A DNA stretch of 64,000 bases from Pseudomonadales bacterium. GTDB lineage: Bacteria; Pseudomonadota; Gammaproteobacteria; Pseudomonadales; Ketobacteraceae. This document shows, in pieces, positions 15,610-24,234 of the stretch (the first letter of the stretch is position 1; each line of letters opens with the position of its first letter). The translations under genes were made by a program, and so were the position numbers. The notes under the pieces are model-generated. The model was not told the DNA's origin, made no database searches, and worked only from the letters and a program-made list of their open reading frames with translations. Location: NCBI GenBank assembly GCA_002701845.1, contig NZXG01000040.1, forward strand, positions 1 to 64,000. The letters run 5' to 3'.

Positions 15610-17433
15610 TCAGTCCAGAAACGCGAATTTATCCTCTTGCATCTTCATCAGCGAACCTGGCGATGCCATCATGCATTCCGCATGGGCTTTGGCCCGGGGC
15701 AGCAGGCGGTCGAAATAAAACTCGGCGGTCTGGATTTTTGCCTTATAGAATTCCGGGTTATCGGTGCCGGCCGCCAGTTTTTCGTAGGCGGTCTGCGCCA
15801 TCTGCGCCCACATAAAAGCCATGCTGACGTAACCGGAATACATCAGGTAATCCACCGAGGCGGCGCTCACCACGTCGAAATTCTTACGGGCGCGCATGGC
15901 CAGCCGGACACTGTATTGCTGCCAGTTGGTGGTATAGCGGAACAGCGGCCAGATAAATTTATTCATTTCCTTTTTGTGGGGGTTGCCGGAAATCACCCCA
16001 TAATCCTTACAGTATTTCAGTACTTCCAGGGTAAAGGACTTAAGCGTTTTCATCTTGCCCAGCAGTACCTTGCGCCCCAGCAGGTCCAGCGCCTGGATCC
16101 CGGTGGTGCCTTCGTACAGGGTGGCGATGCGGGTGTCACGCACGATCTGCTCCATGCCCCACTCCTTGATATAGCCGTGGCCGCCGAACACCTGCATGCC
16201 CAGATTGGCCGCTTCGTATCCGGTCTCGGTGAGGAAGGCTTTGAGAATGGGGGTGAGAAAGCCCAACTGGTCATCCGCCTCGTCGCGGATCTCCTGGGTT
16301 TCCCCGAACAGCAGCATATCGGCGTACTTGGCGGCGTAATAAACCATGGCCCGCCCCCCCTCGGCCAGGGCCTTCTGGGTCAACAGCATGCGCCGTACAT
16401 CGGCGTGGCAGATAATGGGGTCGGCCACTTTGTCCGGGTATTTTTTACCGCCCAGGGCGCGCATGGACAGGCGCTCCTTGGCGTAGGGCAGGGCCCCCTG
16501 ATAGGACAGCTCCGCCGCCCCCAGGCCCTGCAGGGAAGTGCCCACCCGGGCCGAGTTCATAAAAGTGAACATGCACTCCAGGCCCTTGTTGGGGGGGCCG
16601 ATCAGATAGCCTTCCGCGGCCTCGAAATTCATAACACAGGTGGCGGAGGCGCTGATTCCCATTTTGTGCTCAATGGAGCCGCAGGTCACTTGGTTGGGCT
16701 CCCCCAATGTACCATCGGGGCTGCACTTGATTTTGGGCACAATAAACAGGGAGATACCCTTGGTGCCGGCCGGAGCATCCGGCAGTCGGGCCAACACGAT
16801 ATGGATGATGTTTTCCGCCATATCGTGGTCGCCGGAGGAAATGAAAATCTTGGTGCCGCTGATGGCGTAGCTGCCATCCATGTTGGGCACAGCCTTGGTT
16901 TTCAATTGCCCCAGGTCGGTACCGCAATGGGCTTCAGTGAGGCACATGGTGCCGGCCCAGGTGCCTTCGCACATCTTGGGCAGAAAGTGCTGCTTTTGTT
17001 CCTCGGTGCCATGCAGATAGATCGTATTCATGGCCCCCAGGCTCAGCCCCGGATACATCCCCCAGGACCAGTTGGCGGTGCCGATCATTTCGGATTTCAC
17101 CACGGACAATGACAACGGCAGGCCCTGGCCACCGTATTCCTCCGGGTGGGAAAGCCCCTGCCAGCCTCCCTGGCAGTACTGCTGGTAGGCCTCCTTGAAG
17201 CCCTTGGGGGTGGTGACCTTGCCGTCCTCGAAATGGCAGCCTTCCTGATCCCCGGTCTGATTCAGTGGGGACAGTATCTGCTCACAGAACTTGGCGCATT
17301 CTCCGAGAATGGCATCCACCATATCCGGCGTGGCGTTTTCCGCACAGGGCAGCTTGCTGTAATGCTTGGGATAATCCAGAACCTCGTTCATCACGAAATT
17401 CATATCACGCAGGGGGGCTTTGTACTGGGGCAT
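15610..17433 (-). CDS. acyl-CoA dehydrogenase (607-residue, DmdC/AcdA type)
   Basis: The protein starts at ATG 17433 (MPQYKAPLRDMNFVMNEVLDY), the standard opening of the 600-residue acyl-CoA dehydrogenases with an extra C-terminal domain. FAD/substrate signatures are GTMCLTEAHCGTDLGQLKT, the SGTKIFISSGDHDM loop, GISASATCVMNFE, and the C-terminal QVFGGHGYIKEWGMEQIVRDTRI. The base Glu lies in LYEGTTGIQALDL. The enzyme removes two hydrogens from acyl-CoA to give trans-2-enoyl-CoA, passing electrons to ETF, in fatty-acid or methylthiopropionate-type degradation. It is a single gene with its own terminator. Confidence 0.92.
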   Translation of the reverse strand: MPQYKAPLRDMNFVMNEVLDYPKHYSKLPCAENATPDMVDAILGECAKFCEQILSPLNQTGDQEGCHFEDGKVTTPKGFKEAYQQYCQGGWQGLSHPEEYGGQGLPLSLSVVKSEMIGTANWSWGMYPGLSLGAMNTIYLHGTEEQKQHFLPKMCEGTWAGTMCLTEAHCGTDLGQLKTKAVPNMDGSYAISGTKIFISSGDHDMAENIIHIVLARLPDAPAGTKGISLFIVPKIKCSPDGTLGEPNQVTCGSIEHKMGISASATCVMNFEAAEGYLIGPPNKGLECMFTFMNSARVGTSLQGLGAAELSYQGALPYAKERLSMRALGGKKYPDKVADPIICHADVRRMLLTQKALAEGGRAMVYYAAKYADMLLFGETQEIRDEADDQLGFLTPILKAFLTETGYEAANLGMQVFGGHGYIKEWGMEQIVRDTRIATLYEGTTGIQALDLLGRKVLLGKMKTLKSFTLEVLKYCKDYGVISGNPHKKEMNKFIWPLFRYTTNWQQYSVRLAMRARKNFDVVSAASVDYLMYSGYVSMAFMWAQMAQTAYEKLAAGTDNPEFYKAKIQTAEFYFDRLLPRAKAHAECMMASPGSLMKMQEDKFAFLD

Positions 17434-17637
17434 CGCTAATTTCCTGTTGAGATCCGACGGTTGCGCGTGGTCATTATGCGGCAATGGTGCGCGAGTGTGC
17501 ACCAGCGGTTTGACGCTGGCATTGGCACTGTGTGAAGCTGTGGCTGTCAAAAAGGCCAACGCCTGTTTTAATGAGGCGATAATACAGCCAGCGTCTCAGG
17601 CTTGCACACCAAGACTGTACATAAGGGAGGTACTAAC

Positions 17638-17979
17638 ATGGCTCTGAAAGACGAATCCTGTACTGCCTGCGGCGCCGACGCAGCCCAGGTCAGCGAGAGC
17701 GAGCAACAGACCCTGCTGGCCCAATTACCCCAGTGGCAACTGGTTAACGAGGAGGGTGAGCCGCGGTTGCTGCGCGCCTTCGAGTTTCCGGATTTCAGAG
17801 CCGCCCTGGACTTTACCAACCGGGTGGGCGAGCTGGCGGAACAGCATGACCACCACCCGCAGCTGACCACAGAATATGGCAAGGTCAGGGTGCGCTGGTG
17901 GACCCACAGCATCGGCGGCCTGCACCGTAACGATTTCGTGCTGGCAGCGCAGACCGATGGGTTGCTGGAGGGGGAGTAA
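17638..17979 (+). CDS. phhB: pterin-4a-carbinolamine dehydratase
   Basis: The 113-residue protein starts at ATG 17638 behind AAGGGAGG. It has the family core RAFEFPDFRAALDFTNRVGELAEQHDHHPQL, with the catalytic histidines in EQHDHHP, then VRVRWWTHSIGGLHRNDFVLA. It dehydrates 4a-hydroxytetrahydropterin formed by phenylalanine hydroxylase and so regenerates the pterin cofactor. An N-terminal CTACGADA pair of cysteines is an extension also found in Pseudomonas-type PhhB. No phhA is adjacent. Confidence 0.92.
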   Translation: MALKDESCTACGADAAQVSESEQQTLLAQLPQWQLVNEEGEPRLLRAFEFPDFRAALDFTNRVGELAEQHDHHPQLTTEYGKVRVRWWTHSIGGLHRNDFVLAAQTDGLLEGE

Positions 17980-18044
17980 GGGTAAAAGCCGTGAATCAAC
18001 GTGGGCGCAAAGGGCGGGGGTGATCGGAAGTGGCCGTCCCTTCC

Positions 18045-18095
18045 CGGGTAGTCCGATTCCCTGGTTTGATTCCTTAGTTCGATTCCCTGAAGTTC
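18045..18095. repeat. short imperfect tandem repeat (GATTCCYTRR, three copies)
   Basis: The motif GATTCCCTGG / GATTCCTTAG / GATTCCCTGA recurs at about 14-base intervals between the convergent phhB and EAL-protein genes, just beyond the latter's stop codon. It is probably slippage-derived. Confidence 0.5.
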
Positions 18096-20704
18096 GACAC
18101 GGGCCGCTGCCGGGCCTGATAGCGGTTCAGCCAGGTCACAAACTCTGCGGCGGGCATGGGGCGGGCAATATAGTAACCCTGGGCCAGGTCGCAGCCCATG
18201 GCTTTTAGTGCCAGCAGGGTTTCTTCGTCTTCAATGCCTTCCGCCACCACGTCCAGACTCAGGTTGTGGCCCATGGTGAGAGTGGTGTGCACCAGAACCT
18301 GGTCTTCGCTGTTTCTGGCCATATCCGTGACAAAGCTGCGATCAATCTTGATTTCATTCACCGGCAGCTTCTTCAGATAGGAAAGAGAGGAGTAGCCGGT
18401 ACCGAAATCATCGATGGAAAGCCGGATACCGGTGGCACTGAGTTCCCCCATCACCCGCAAGGCATCATCGGCATTGTGCATTACCGCGGTTTCGGTCAGC
18501 TCCATGATGATTTTTTCCAGGGTGACACCGCATTCGCGGGCAATACGGCAGACCTGATCCTTGAATTGAGGATCCTGCAGGTTGCGGGCGGATATGTTGA
18601 TGGACAGATTAAGGTCATGCCCCTGCTGGCTCAGGCTGCGTTTGAAATCAAATGCCCGCCGGCAGATCCAGTAGGTCAGCGGTTGAATAACGCCGGTGCG
18701 TTCCGCCAGGGGAATAAACTCATCCGGGGGTACAAAGCCGTATTCCGGGTGCATCCAGCGGATCAGCACTTCGGCGCCGCTGACCTGAAAGTTGTCGAGC
18801 GCAATCTGGGGTTGGAAGTACAGTTGCAGCCCCTCTTTTTCAATCGCGTTGCGCAGCTCACCCAGTAGAGAGATCCGGCGTTGATTGTAGGGATCAATGT
18901 CATGGCTGTAGATGGCGAATTTTTCATTGGTGCTGGTGGAGGCTTCCAGCGCAATGTGGGCGTTACGCAGCAGGTTTTCGCTACTGGCGCCGTGCTCCGG
19001 GTGCAGGGCAATGCCGGCGCTGGCGTCTACGTCCAGGGTCAGCCCCTGGTATTCAAACGGCTTTTCCATATCCCGCAGCAGGCACTGCACCGCGGCCCGG
19101 ATCCGGTCGGGATCCAGTTCCCGCAACAACAGCGCAAAGCTGACGCCCTCCACGCTGGCGATGCAATGCGGACGAGTATCGGTGTCTTCAATGGGCACGA
19201 TCCTGTCGATACTCTGGGCCAGCTGGCTGAGGCGTTCGGTGAGGATATACAAAATGGCATCGCCGTTGGTGTGCCCCAGAGTTTTATTGAACTCATGGAA
19301 GTTGTTGACGTTGATGATCACCAGGCTGAAGCCGGGCTGCGCCGTATCCAGCAGCAACTGGTCCAGGGTGTTGCGCAACAGGGTACGGTTGGGCAGACCG
19401 GTGGTGCGGCTGTGCAGGGCCCGGTGCATCAGCCGTTCCTCGGCTTCTTTCAGCCGTACCACGGCTTTGTGTTGTTCCTGCAGAGCGGAGTATTTGGCCT
19501 TGCGCTCGTAGTTGATACGGTCGGCCAGCCCCAGTGACAACAGCAACATCTCGGCGGCGGAACCGGCGAGCATGGCGTTATTGGTGAATGCGTTGGTGGG
19601 CAGCACCCCCAGCAGCATCAGCGTGTACATGACCAGACCGACGATCAGGAGGGCCCAGGCCAGCAGGAAAAAGCCCGCGGCCCGGGATCCTTTTATCCAG
19701 CAATAGAACACCATGGCCGGCACTACCACGCTGATTGCGGAAATATAAGCGGATGCCTCCAGGCTGAGGAACCGGTCTGTGGTCAGGCGCAGCAGGGGAA
19801 TGGCCAGGCCCACCACCACCATGGCATGGAGAAACGGATTGATATAGCGGCTGTAATGCTCGGTTTTAATAAAGTGTTTGACGAACAACAGGCCATTAAC
19901 GGCGGCGAGGCAGGCACTTACCTGAGTGATATATTCGTTAACCGCCGGTGAGTTGTGCCACAGTAACAGGAAACCAAATCCGGTAATGGTTTGAAATGCC
20001 AGAAAGGAAAAGCCGATATAGGTGATGTAGTAAAAGTAAGCGCGATTGCCGACGGAGAAAAACAGAAACAGATTGTAGGCAATCATTGCCAACAAGATGC
20101 CGAAGAACAGGCCGAACACATAGTTGTGGACCAGCTCGGTGTGGATAAAGTGCACCGGCTGGGAGATTTTTAGTGGGATTTGTACACTGCCGCCGGCGCG
20201 CTTGGCATTAATAAACACCTCATACTCTCGGCCGGGTTCAAGGCCCAGTGGCTGGGCAAAGAATCGATGGGGCAGGCTGCGTTCCAGGATTGGCAGGCTG
20301 TAACCCAGGCTGGATTGCTGCACCAACCGGTTGCCGCTTACCAGAAAGACATCAAACCGTTTTAGCAGAGGAAAGCTCGATCCCATGATCCAGTGCTGGA
20401 GGCCGGTGTCCGCAGCGTTGACCCGTACCCGAAAATAGACCCAGACCGAACTGTCGGTATGGCCCATATTAATCACATCCTGCTCGGTCTCTGTAAACAG
20501 CATGCTTCTGTTTGTTATGATTTCGTGAATTCCCAGCTTATCCTCGCTGTCCTCGAACAGTTGCAGATGTTCGTGCTTCAAATTCAGTTCCTGAATGGCA
20601 TGGCCCAGCTGCACCGTCTGCGTGGCAATACACAGGTTGGCGCTCCATAGCAGGCATAGGGTCAGCAGCGTCTTGATCAGGCTATTGTATTGAGTTACCA
20701 ACAA
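18074..20704 (-). CDS. 7TMR-DISM sensor with degenerate GGDEF and EAL domain
   Basis: This 876-residue membrane signalling protein has a signal peptide (1-28) and an extracytoplasmic 7TMR-DISM-type beta domain (about 35-180). Seven membrane helices follow (about 185-400), then a coiled coil, GGDEF (about 430-590) and EAL (about 610-860) domains. The GGDEF active loop reads VEGVSF near residue 519, so cyclase activity is not expected. The EAL domain keeps EVLIRW (about 645), the LSINISARNL and MELTETAVM metal segments, DDFGTGYSSLSYL (about 771), KIDRSFV and VVAEGIE. It should therefore hydrolyse c-di-GMP, with the GGDEF half perhaps binding GTP as a regulator. The outer domain of this type often senses carbohydrate-like ligands. 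Confidence 0.9.
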   Translation of the reverse strand: MLVTQYNSLIKTLLTLCLLWSANLCIATQTVQLGHAIQELNLKHEHLQLFEDSEDKLGIHEIITNRSMLFTETEQDVINMGHTDSSVWVYFRVRVNAADTGLQHWIMGSSFPLLKRFDVFLVSGNRLVQQSSLGYSLPILERSLPHRFFAQPLGLEPGREYEVFINAKRAGGSVQIPLKISQPVHFIHTELVHNYVFGLFFGILLAMIAYNLFLFFSVGNRAYFYYITYIGFSFLAFQTITGFGFLLLWHNSPAVNEYITQVSACLAAVNGLLFVKHFIKTEHYSRYINPFLHAMVVVGLAIPLLRLTTDRFLSLEASAYISAISVVVPAMVFYCWIKGSRAAGFFLLAWALLIVGLVMYTLMLLGVLPTNAFTNNAMLAGSAAEMLLLSLGLADRINYERKAKYSALQEQHKAVVRLKEAEERLMHRALHSRTTGLPNRTLLRNTLDQLLLDTAQPGFSLVIINVNNFHEFNKTLGHTNGDAILYILTERLSQLAQSIDRIVPIEDTDTRPHCIASVEGVSFALLLRELDPDRIRAAVQCLLRDMEKPFEYQGLTLDVDASAGIALHPEHGASSENLLRNAHIALEASTSTNEKFAIYSHDIDPYNQRRISLLGELRNAIEKEGLQLYFQPQIALDNFQVSGAEVLIRWMHPEYGFVPPDEFIPLAERTGVIQPLTYWICRRAFDFKRSLSQQGHDLNLSINISARNLQDPQFKDQVCRIARECGVTLEKIIMELTETAVMHNADDALRVMGELSATGIRLSIDDFGTGYSSLSYLKKLPVNEIKIDRSFVTDMARNSEDQVLVHTTLTMGHNLSLDVVAEGIEDEETLLALKAMGCDLAQGYYIARPMPAAEFVTWLNRYQARQRPVSNFRESN

Positions 20705-20866
20705 TTTTTTATTCCACAGATCAAGGGTGAATGGCGCTTGGACAGTTAAGTGAGCGCGCCGCTGGCAGGGAGTTTTATGGCGTCATCCCGACTTAACGTC
20801 ACCCAGAATTCAGTATAGATCAATCCCGGGTCTGCGAAGTCGGCGCAAAAAGGAAGGATTATCCCG

Positions 20867-20902
20867 GGTTTGTGTCCGTCAGAATTCCGGCGAACACAAA
20901 CC
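20867..20902. repeat. inverted repeat between divergent-end genes
   Basis: GGTTTGTGT (20867-20875) and ACACAAACC (20894-20902) flank an 18-base centre with its own CCG ... CGG pairing. It lies just after the stop of the secreted-protein gene (20941-21483, minus) and could be a weak terminator or an operator. No T run follows on either strand. Confidence 0.4.
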
Positions 20903-20940
20903 GGTTTGGAAGCAGTGTCAATTTATTGTGGCGGTCGGAT

Positions 20941-21483
20941 TCATTCGCGATTGAAAACCGCGTCCAGCATCTGCTGATTCCGCTTGATGGCTGCCCGGTC
21001 CGCGGCCGGGGCCTCCTGAGCGGCGGCCAGGGCACGTTTGCTCTCCTGCAGCATTTTTTCCATCATGGCTTTTTGCCCCTCGGGAATCATGCCGCTGTCC
21101 AGCATGGTCTGCATTTGCTTGAGCTGACGCTCCACTTCCGCGCGGTCCCCATCCATTTGGGTGGCCAGGAATGCGGTCATGATACGGTCGCCAGTGGCGG
21201 CCCATTGTTGCGGGTTTTTATAGCCCTGTTGTTTTAGCACTCCGGCCAGATCCCGGTAGCGGGAGTGAGTCTGGGATTGCTCCAGCATCTGGCTGAAAAT
21301 CCGCTGATACTCCGTGGGTTCCTGGCTGGGGGCCATTTCCTCTTCCAGGTCGGTTTTCTCCGCCCAATTCACCACCGCCTGATAGGCCTGGGTCCACTGG
21401 CGGATCTCGGCGTCGGTCAGATCCTGGGCCGTGGCCAGAACCGGCAGGGCGGTGAACAGAATCAGGGCAAGCAATGGGCGCAT
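20941..21483 (-). CDS. secreted helical protein, unknown
   Basis: The 180-residue protein starts at ATG 21483. The signal peptide MRPLLALILFTALPVLATA is followed by a helical, Gln/Glu-rich mature part, including MLEQSQTHSRYRDLAGVLKQQGY and many Met-Gln pairs (LKQMQTMLDSGMIPEGQKAMMEKML). It is probably periplasmic. I do not recognise a named family. It follows sufE by 110 bases on the same strand and could be the last gene of the suf transcript or separate. Its SD (AAAGGAAGA) lies inside a predicted hairpin, so translation may be controlled. Confidence 0.75.
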   Translation of the reverse strand: MRPLLALILFTALPVLATAQDLTDAEIRQWTQAYQAVVNWAEKTDLEEEMAPSQEPTEYQRIFSQMLEQSQTHSRYRDLAGVLKQQGYKNPQQWAATGDRIMTAFLATQMDGDRAEVERQLKQMQTMLDSGMIPEGQKAMMEKMLQESKRALAAAQEAPAADRAAIKRNQQMLDAVFNRE

Positions 21484-21520
21484 GAGGTCTTCCTTTTGTG
21501 GTGGGGGAAGACCCCATTGT
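21484..21520 (-). promoter_or_regulatory. SD-sequestering hairpin before the secreted-protein gene
   Basis: On the minus strand GGTCTTCC (21513-21506) pairs perfectly with GGAAGACC (21493-21486) around a 12-base loop, extendable by two pairs. The 3' strand contains the SD and ends two bases before the ATG at 21483. A competing hairpin can form upstream between CCCC and GGGG, sharing the GGGGT strand. It could act as a translational switch or thermometer. Confidence 0.45.
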
Positions 21521-21593
21521 GGGGGGTGGGTGTACTCAGGCCAAGTAATTTGTTCACAAAGGTGGCGATCACCTGGGCCGGTTCGAAGTTTTT

Positions 21594-22037
21594 TCAGGTG
21601 CTCTCGAGGTGACTCTGGGCCGCCCCGCGGATCTTCGCCACCATCGATTTCAGGCCATTGCCCCGGGTGGGACTGAGGTGCTGGATCAGTTGGGAACGGG
21701 CAAAGTAAGCGTCCATGTCGAAGTCCAGAACCGCCTGTGGGGACTGTTGATTGAATGCCGCCATGACCATGGCCGCCAGTCCCCGCACGATATGGGCGTC
21801 GCTGTCCACCAGGAAACACATTTGGTCCTGGCTGGCGTCGTAATCGGCACTGATCCAGACCTGGCTTTGGCAGCCATGGACAAAATTGTCGTCCGTCTTC
21901 AGCTCGGCGGGCATGGGCGGCAGCTTTTTGCCCAGATCAATGATGTATCGATAACGATCCTCCCAGTCGTCGAAAAATTCCAGGTCTTCCAGAATGTCCT
22001 CGCTGGTAATGTCGCTGCCGAAAGGGTTATCGCTCAT
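21594..22037 (-). CDS. sufE: SufE cysteine-desulfurase sulfur acceptor
   Basis: The 147-residue protein has the SufE fold: ILEDLEFFDDWEDRYRYIIDLGKKLPPMP, then VHGCQSQVWI with the sulfur-accepting Cys (about 55). SufE takes persulfide from SufS and passes it to the SufBCD scaffold. It is the last recognised suf gene on the minus strand, 38 bases after sufT. Length and motif spacing are normal. Confidence 0.95.
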   Translation of the reverse strand: MSDNPFGSDITSEDILEDLEFFDDWEDRYRYIIDLGKKLPPMPAELKTDDNFVHGCQSQVWISADYDASQDQMCFLVDSDAHIVRGLAAMVMAAFNQQSPQAVLDFDMDAYFARSQLIQHLSPTRGNGLKSMVAKIRGAAQSHLEST

Positions 22038-22075
22038 GCCAGGGCCTTTTGCTGGGGTTGCATTCGTTTCAGAGT

Positions 22076-22633
22076 TCAGAACAGGCCCAGCTCCAGCTGC
22101 GCCTCCTCGGAGATTTTATCCCGGGTCCAGGGGGGATCAAACACCAGCTTCACCTCCACCTCGTCCACATTGGGGACTTTGCCCAGCCGGTAGCGGACGT
22201 CGTTGGTCAGCACCTGGCCCATGCCACAGGTGGGGGAGGTGAGGGTCATGGTTACGATCACCCGATGATGGCCCGGCCGGCTCTCTTCCAGCTGCACGTC
22301 ATAAACCAGTCCCAGGTCGACGATATTCACCGGTATTTCCGGGTCGTAGATGGTGCGCAGCGTGTCCCAGACGTGCTCCGACAGCGGGGCACCTTCGCTC
22401 ACCTGGCCAAAATCCAGTTCCTCGGTCTCCAGCCCCAGGGCATCAGCGTCGGTGCCATCCACCCGCGCCAGGTTGCCCTGATAGCTGACGGTGTAGTTAC
22501 CGCCCCGGGCCTGGGTGATGGTGACAAAGGCGTTCTTGGGCAGAGTGATGGGCGTGCCGGAGGGTACGGCCCGGGCCGGGCAATCCCGCATCACCGCCAC
22601 CATGCGTTGTTCTGCCGGGTTTTGCATCGTCAT
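22076..22633 (-). CDS. sufT: SufT, Fe-S cluster assembly factor (MIP18/DUF59 family)
   Basis: The 185-residue protein starts at ATG 22633, overlapping the sufA stop (ATGA). An N-terminal extension of about 80 residues (PSGTPITLPKNAFVTITQARGG) precedes the DUF59 domain: VWDTLRTIYDPEIPVNIVDLGLVY, then TLTSPTCGMGQVL with the conserved Cys, and VFDPPWTRDKISEEA. This layout is that of SufT proteins in SUF operons, which act in Fe-S protein maturation, possibly as a carrier. The coupling to sufA supports a joint role. Confidence 0.93.
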   Translation of the reverse strand: MTMQNPAEQRMVAVMRDCPARAVPSGTPITLPKNAFVTITQARGGNYTVSYQGNLARVDGTDADALGLETEELDFGQVSEGAPLSEHVWDTLRTIYDPEIPVNIVDLGLVYDVQLEESRPGHHRVIVTMTLTSPTCGMGQVLTNDVRYRLGKVPNVDEVEVKLVFDPPWTRDKISEEAQLELGLF

Positions 22634-22989
22634 TTGGTAACCGAAAAGCTTTCCCCGCAGCCGCATTCCGAGGTGGCGTTGGGGTTGCGGAACTGCAATA
22701 TCCGGTTCAATCCCTGCTGGACGAAATCCAACTCGGTACCGGCAAGCACCTCCAGGCTGTCCTTGGCTACATACAAACGCAGCGGCTCCGCCACCTGAAT
22801 CTGCACGTCGTCAGTCTGAGGCTCGCTCACCAGTTCCATGTCGTACATGAAACCGGAGCAGCCGCTGGGTTTGACCGAAATGCGAACCGCCGCGGCGCCC
22901 TCCTGCCTGGCCACCTCGGCAGCCATATGTTGGATGGCTGCGGGGGTCAGAGTGATGGCCTGTTCGGGAATAAAGGTTTGAACGGTCAT
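22630..22989 (-). CDS. sufA: SufA A-type Fe-S carrier
   Basis: The 119-residue protein starts at ATG 22989 (MTVQTFIPEQAITLTPAAI). It has the three cluster-binding cysteines of A-type carriers: KPSGCSGFMYDMEL and SECGCGESF near the C-terminus. It would accept clusters from SufBCD and deliver them to apoproteins. It lies 16 bases after sufS and overlaps sufT by four bases. Confidence 0.93.
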   Translation of the reverse strand: MTVQTFIPEQAITLTPAAIQHMAAEVARQEGAAAVRISVKPSGCSGFMYDMELVSEPQTDDVQIQVAEPLRLYVAKDSLEVLAGTELDFVQQGLNRILQFRNPNATSECGCGESFSVTK

Positions 22990-23005
22990 AGTGCCCTCAC
23001 TTGTC

Positions 23006-24229
23006 CTACAGTAAAAACGTTTTGCATTTTTCCAGACCGGCGAACAATCGCTCCACTTCGTCCAGGGTGTTGTAGAAGGCGAAGGAGGCGCGAACGGTAC
23101 CCGGAATATTGAACTGATCCATGATCGGCATGGCGCAATGGTGTCCGGTGCGGACAGCGATACCCTGTTGGTCCAGCAGGGTGCCCACATCATTGGGGTG
23201 GGCACCTTCCAGCAAAAAGGAAAACACGCTGGCCCGGTCCCGGGCGCGGCCTATCAATTGAATTTGGGGGTCAGCCCCGGCCCGTTCAAGGGTGGCCTCC
23301 AGCAAGCGCTGTTCATGGGCCAGCAGTTGCTCACGATCAAACTGGGCAAGATAGTCGATGGCGGCGGCCAGGCCGATGGCGCCGGCGATATGGGGGGTAC
23401 CGGCTTCAAACTTGTAGGGCAGGGTGTTGTAGGTGGTGCCGCTGAAGGAGACTTTCTCGATCATCTCCCCGCCGGCCTGATAGGGGGCCATCTGTTCCAG
23501 CAGCTCCGTGCGACCATAAAGCACGCCGATGCCGGTGGGGCCGAATACCTTATGCCCGGAGAAGGCATAAAAATCGCAGTCCAGTGTCTGTACGTCCACA
23601 TTCCAATGGGGAGTGGCCTGGGCACCGTCCAGCAATACCCGGGCACCCACCTCATGGGCCTGGCGTACGATCTCCCGCACCGGGTTCACGGTGCCCAGGG
23701 CGTTGGAAACATGGACCACTGACACCAGCCGGGTGCGCTCCGATAACAGCCGGCTGAAGGCCTCCATATCCAGCTCGGCGTCGGCATGCACCGGGATCAC
23801 TTTCAGTTGGGCACCGGTCTGTTGCGCCAGTATCTGCCAGGGCACAATATTGGAATGGTGTTCCATGGCGGAAATCAGAATTTCATCACCGGGCCGAAAG
23901 CTGTTGCGGCCAAATGCCTGGGCCACCAGGTTGATGCTCTCCGTGGTGCCCCGGGTCCAGATGATCTCGTGACTGTGGGGGGCGTTGATAAAACGCTGCA
24001 CGGTGTCCCGGGCGGCTTCGAATTCCCGGGTGGCCAGGTCACTCAACCGATGCGCCCCCCGGTGCACGTTGGAATTGATTTCCCGGTAGTAACGGTTCAC
24101 CGCATCCAGCACCGCCACCGGTTTTTGGGTGGTGGCGGCGTTGTCCAGATACACCAGCGGCTTGCCGTTCACCTGCTGGTGGAGGATGGGAAAATCCTGG
24201 CGAATTCGCTCGATATCAAAGCTGCCCAT
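23006..24229 (-). CDS. sufS: SufS cysteine desulfurase
   Basis: The 407-residue class V aminotransferase starts at ATG 24229 ([16 protein letters not shown]). PLP Lys lies in [17 protein letters not shown] (about 226), cofactor residues in [10 protein letters not shown] and LLDGAQ, and the catalytic Cys in the rigid loop [13 protein letters not shown] (about 365), which marks group II (SufS) rather than IscS. It removes sulfur from cysteine to give an enzyme persulfide for SufE. It overlaps or touches sufD upstream and precedes sufA, and the family start was chosen over an upstream GTG/ATG frame extension. Confidence 0.96.
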   Translation of the reverse strand: MGSFDIERIRQDFPILHQQVNGKPLVYLDNAATTQKPVAVLDAVNRYYREINSNVHRGAHRLSDLATREFEAARDTVQRFINAPHSHEIIWTRGTTESINLVAQAFGRNSFRPGDEILISAMEHHSNIVPWQILAQQTGAQLKVIPVHADAELDMEAFSRLLSERTRLVSVVHVSNALGTVNPVREIVRQAHEVGARVLLDGAQATPHWNVDVQTLDCDFYAFSGHKVFGPTGIGVLYGRTELLEQMAPYQAGGEMIEKVSFSGTTYNTLPYKFEAGTPHIAGAIGLAAAIDYLAQFDREQLLAHEQRLLEATLERAGADPQIQLIGRARDRASVFSFLLEGAHPNDVGTLLDQQGIAVRTGHHCAMPIMDQFNIPGTVRASFAFYNTLDEVERLFAGLEKCKTFLL

Positions 24230-24234
24230 GCCGC

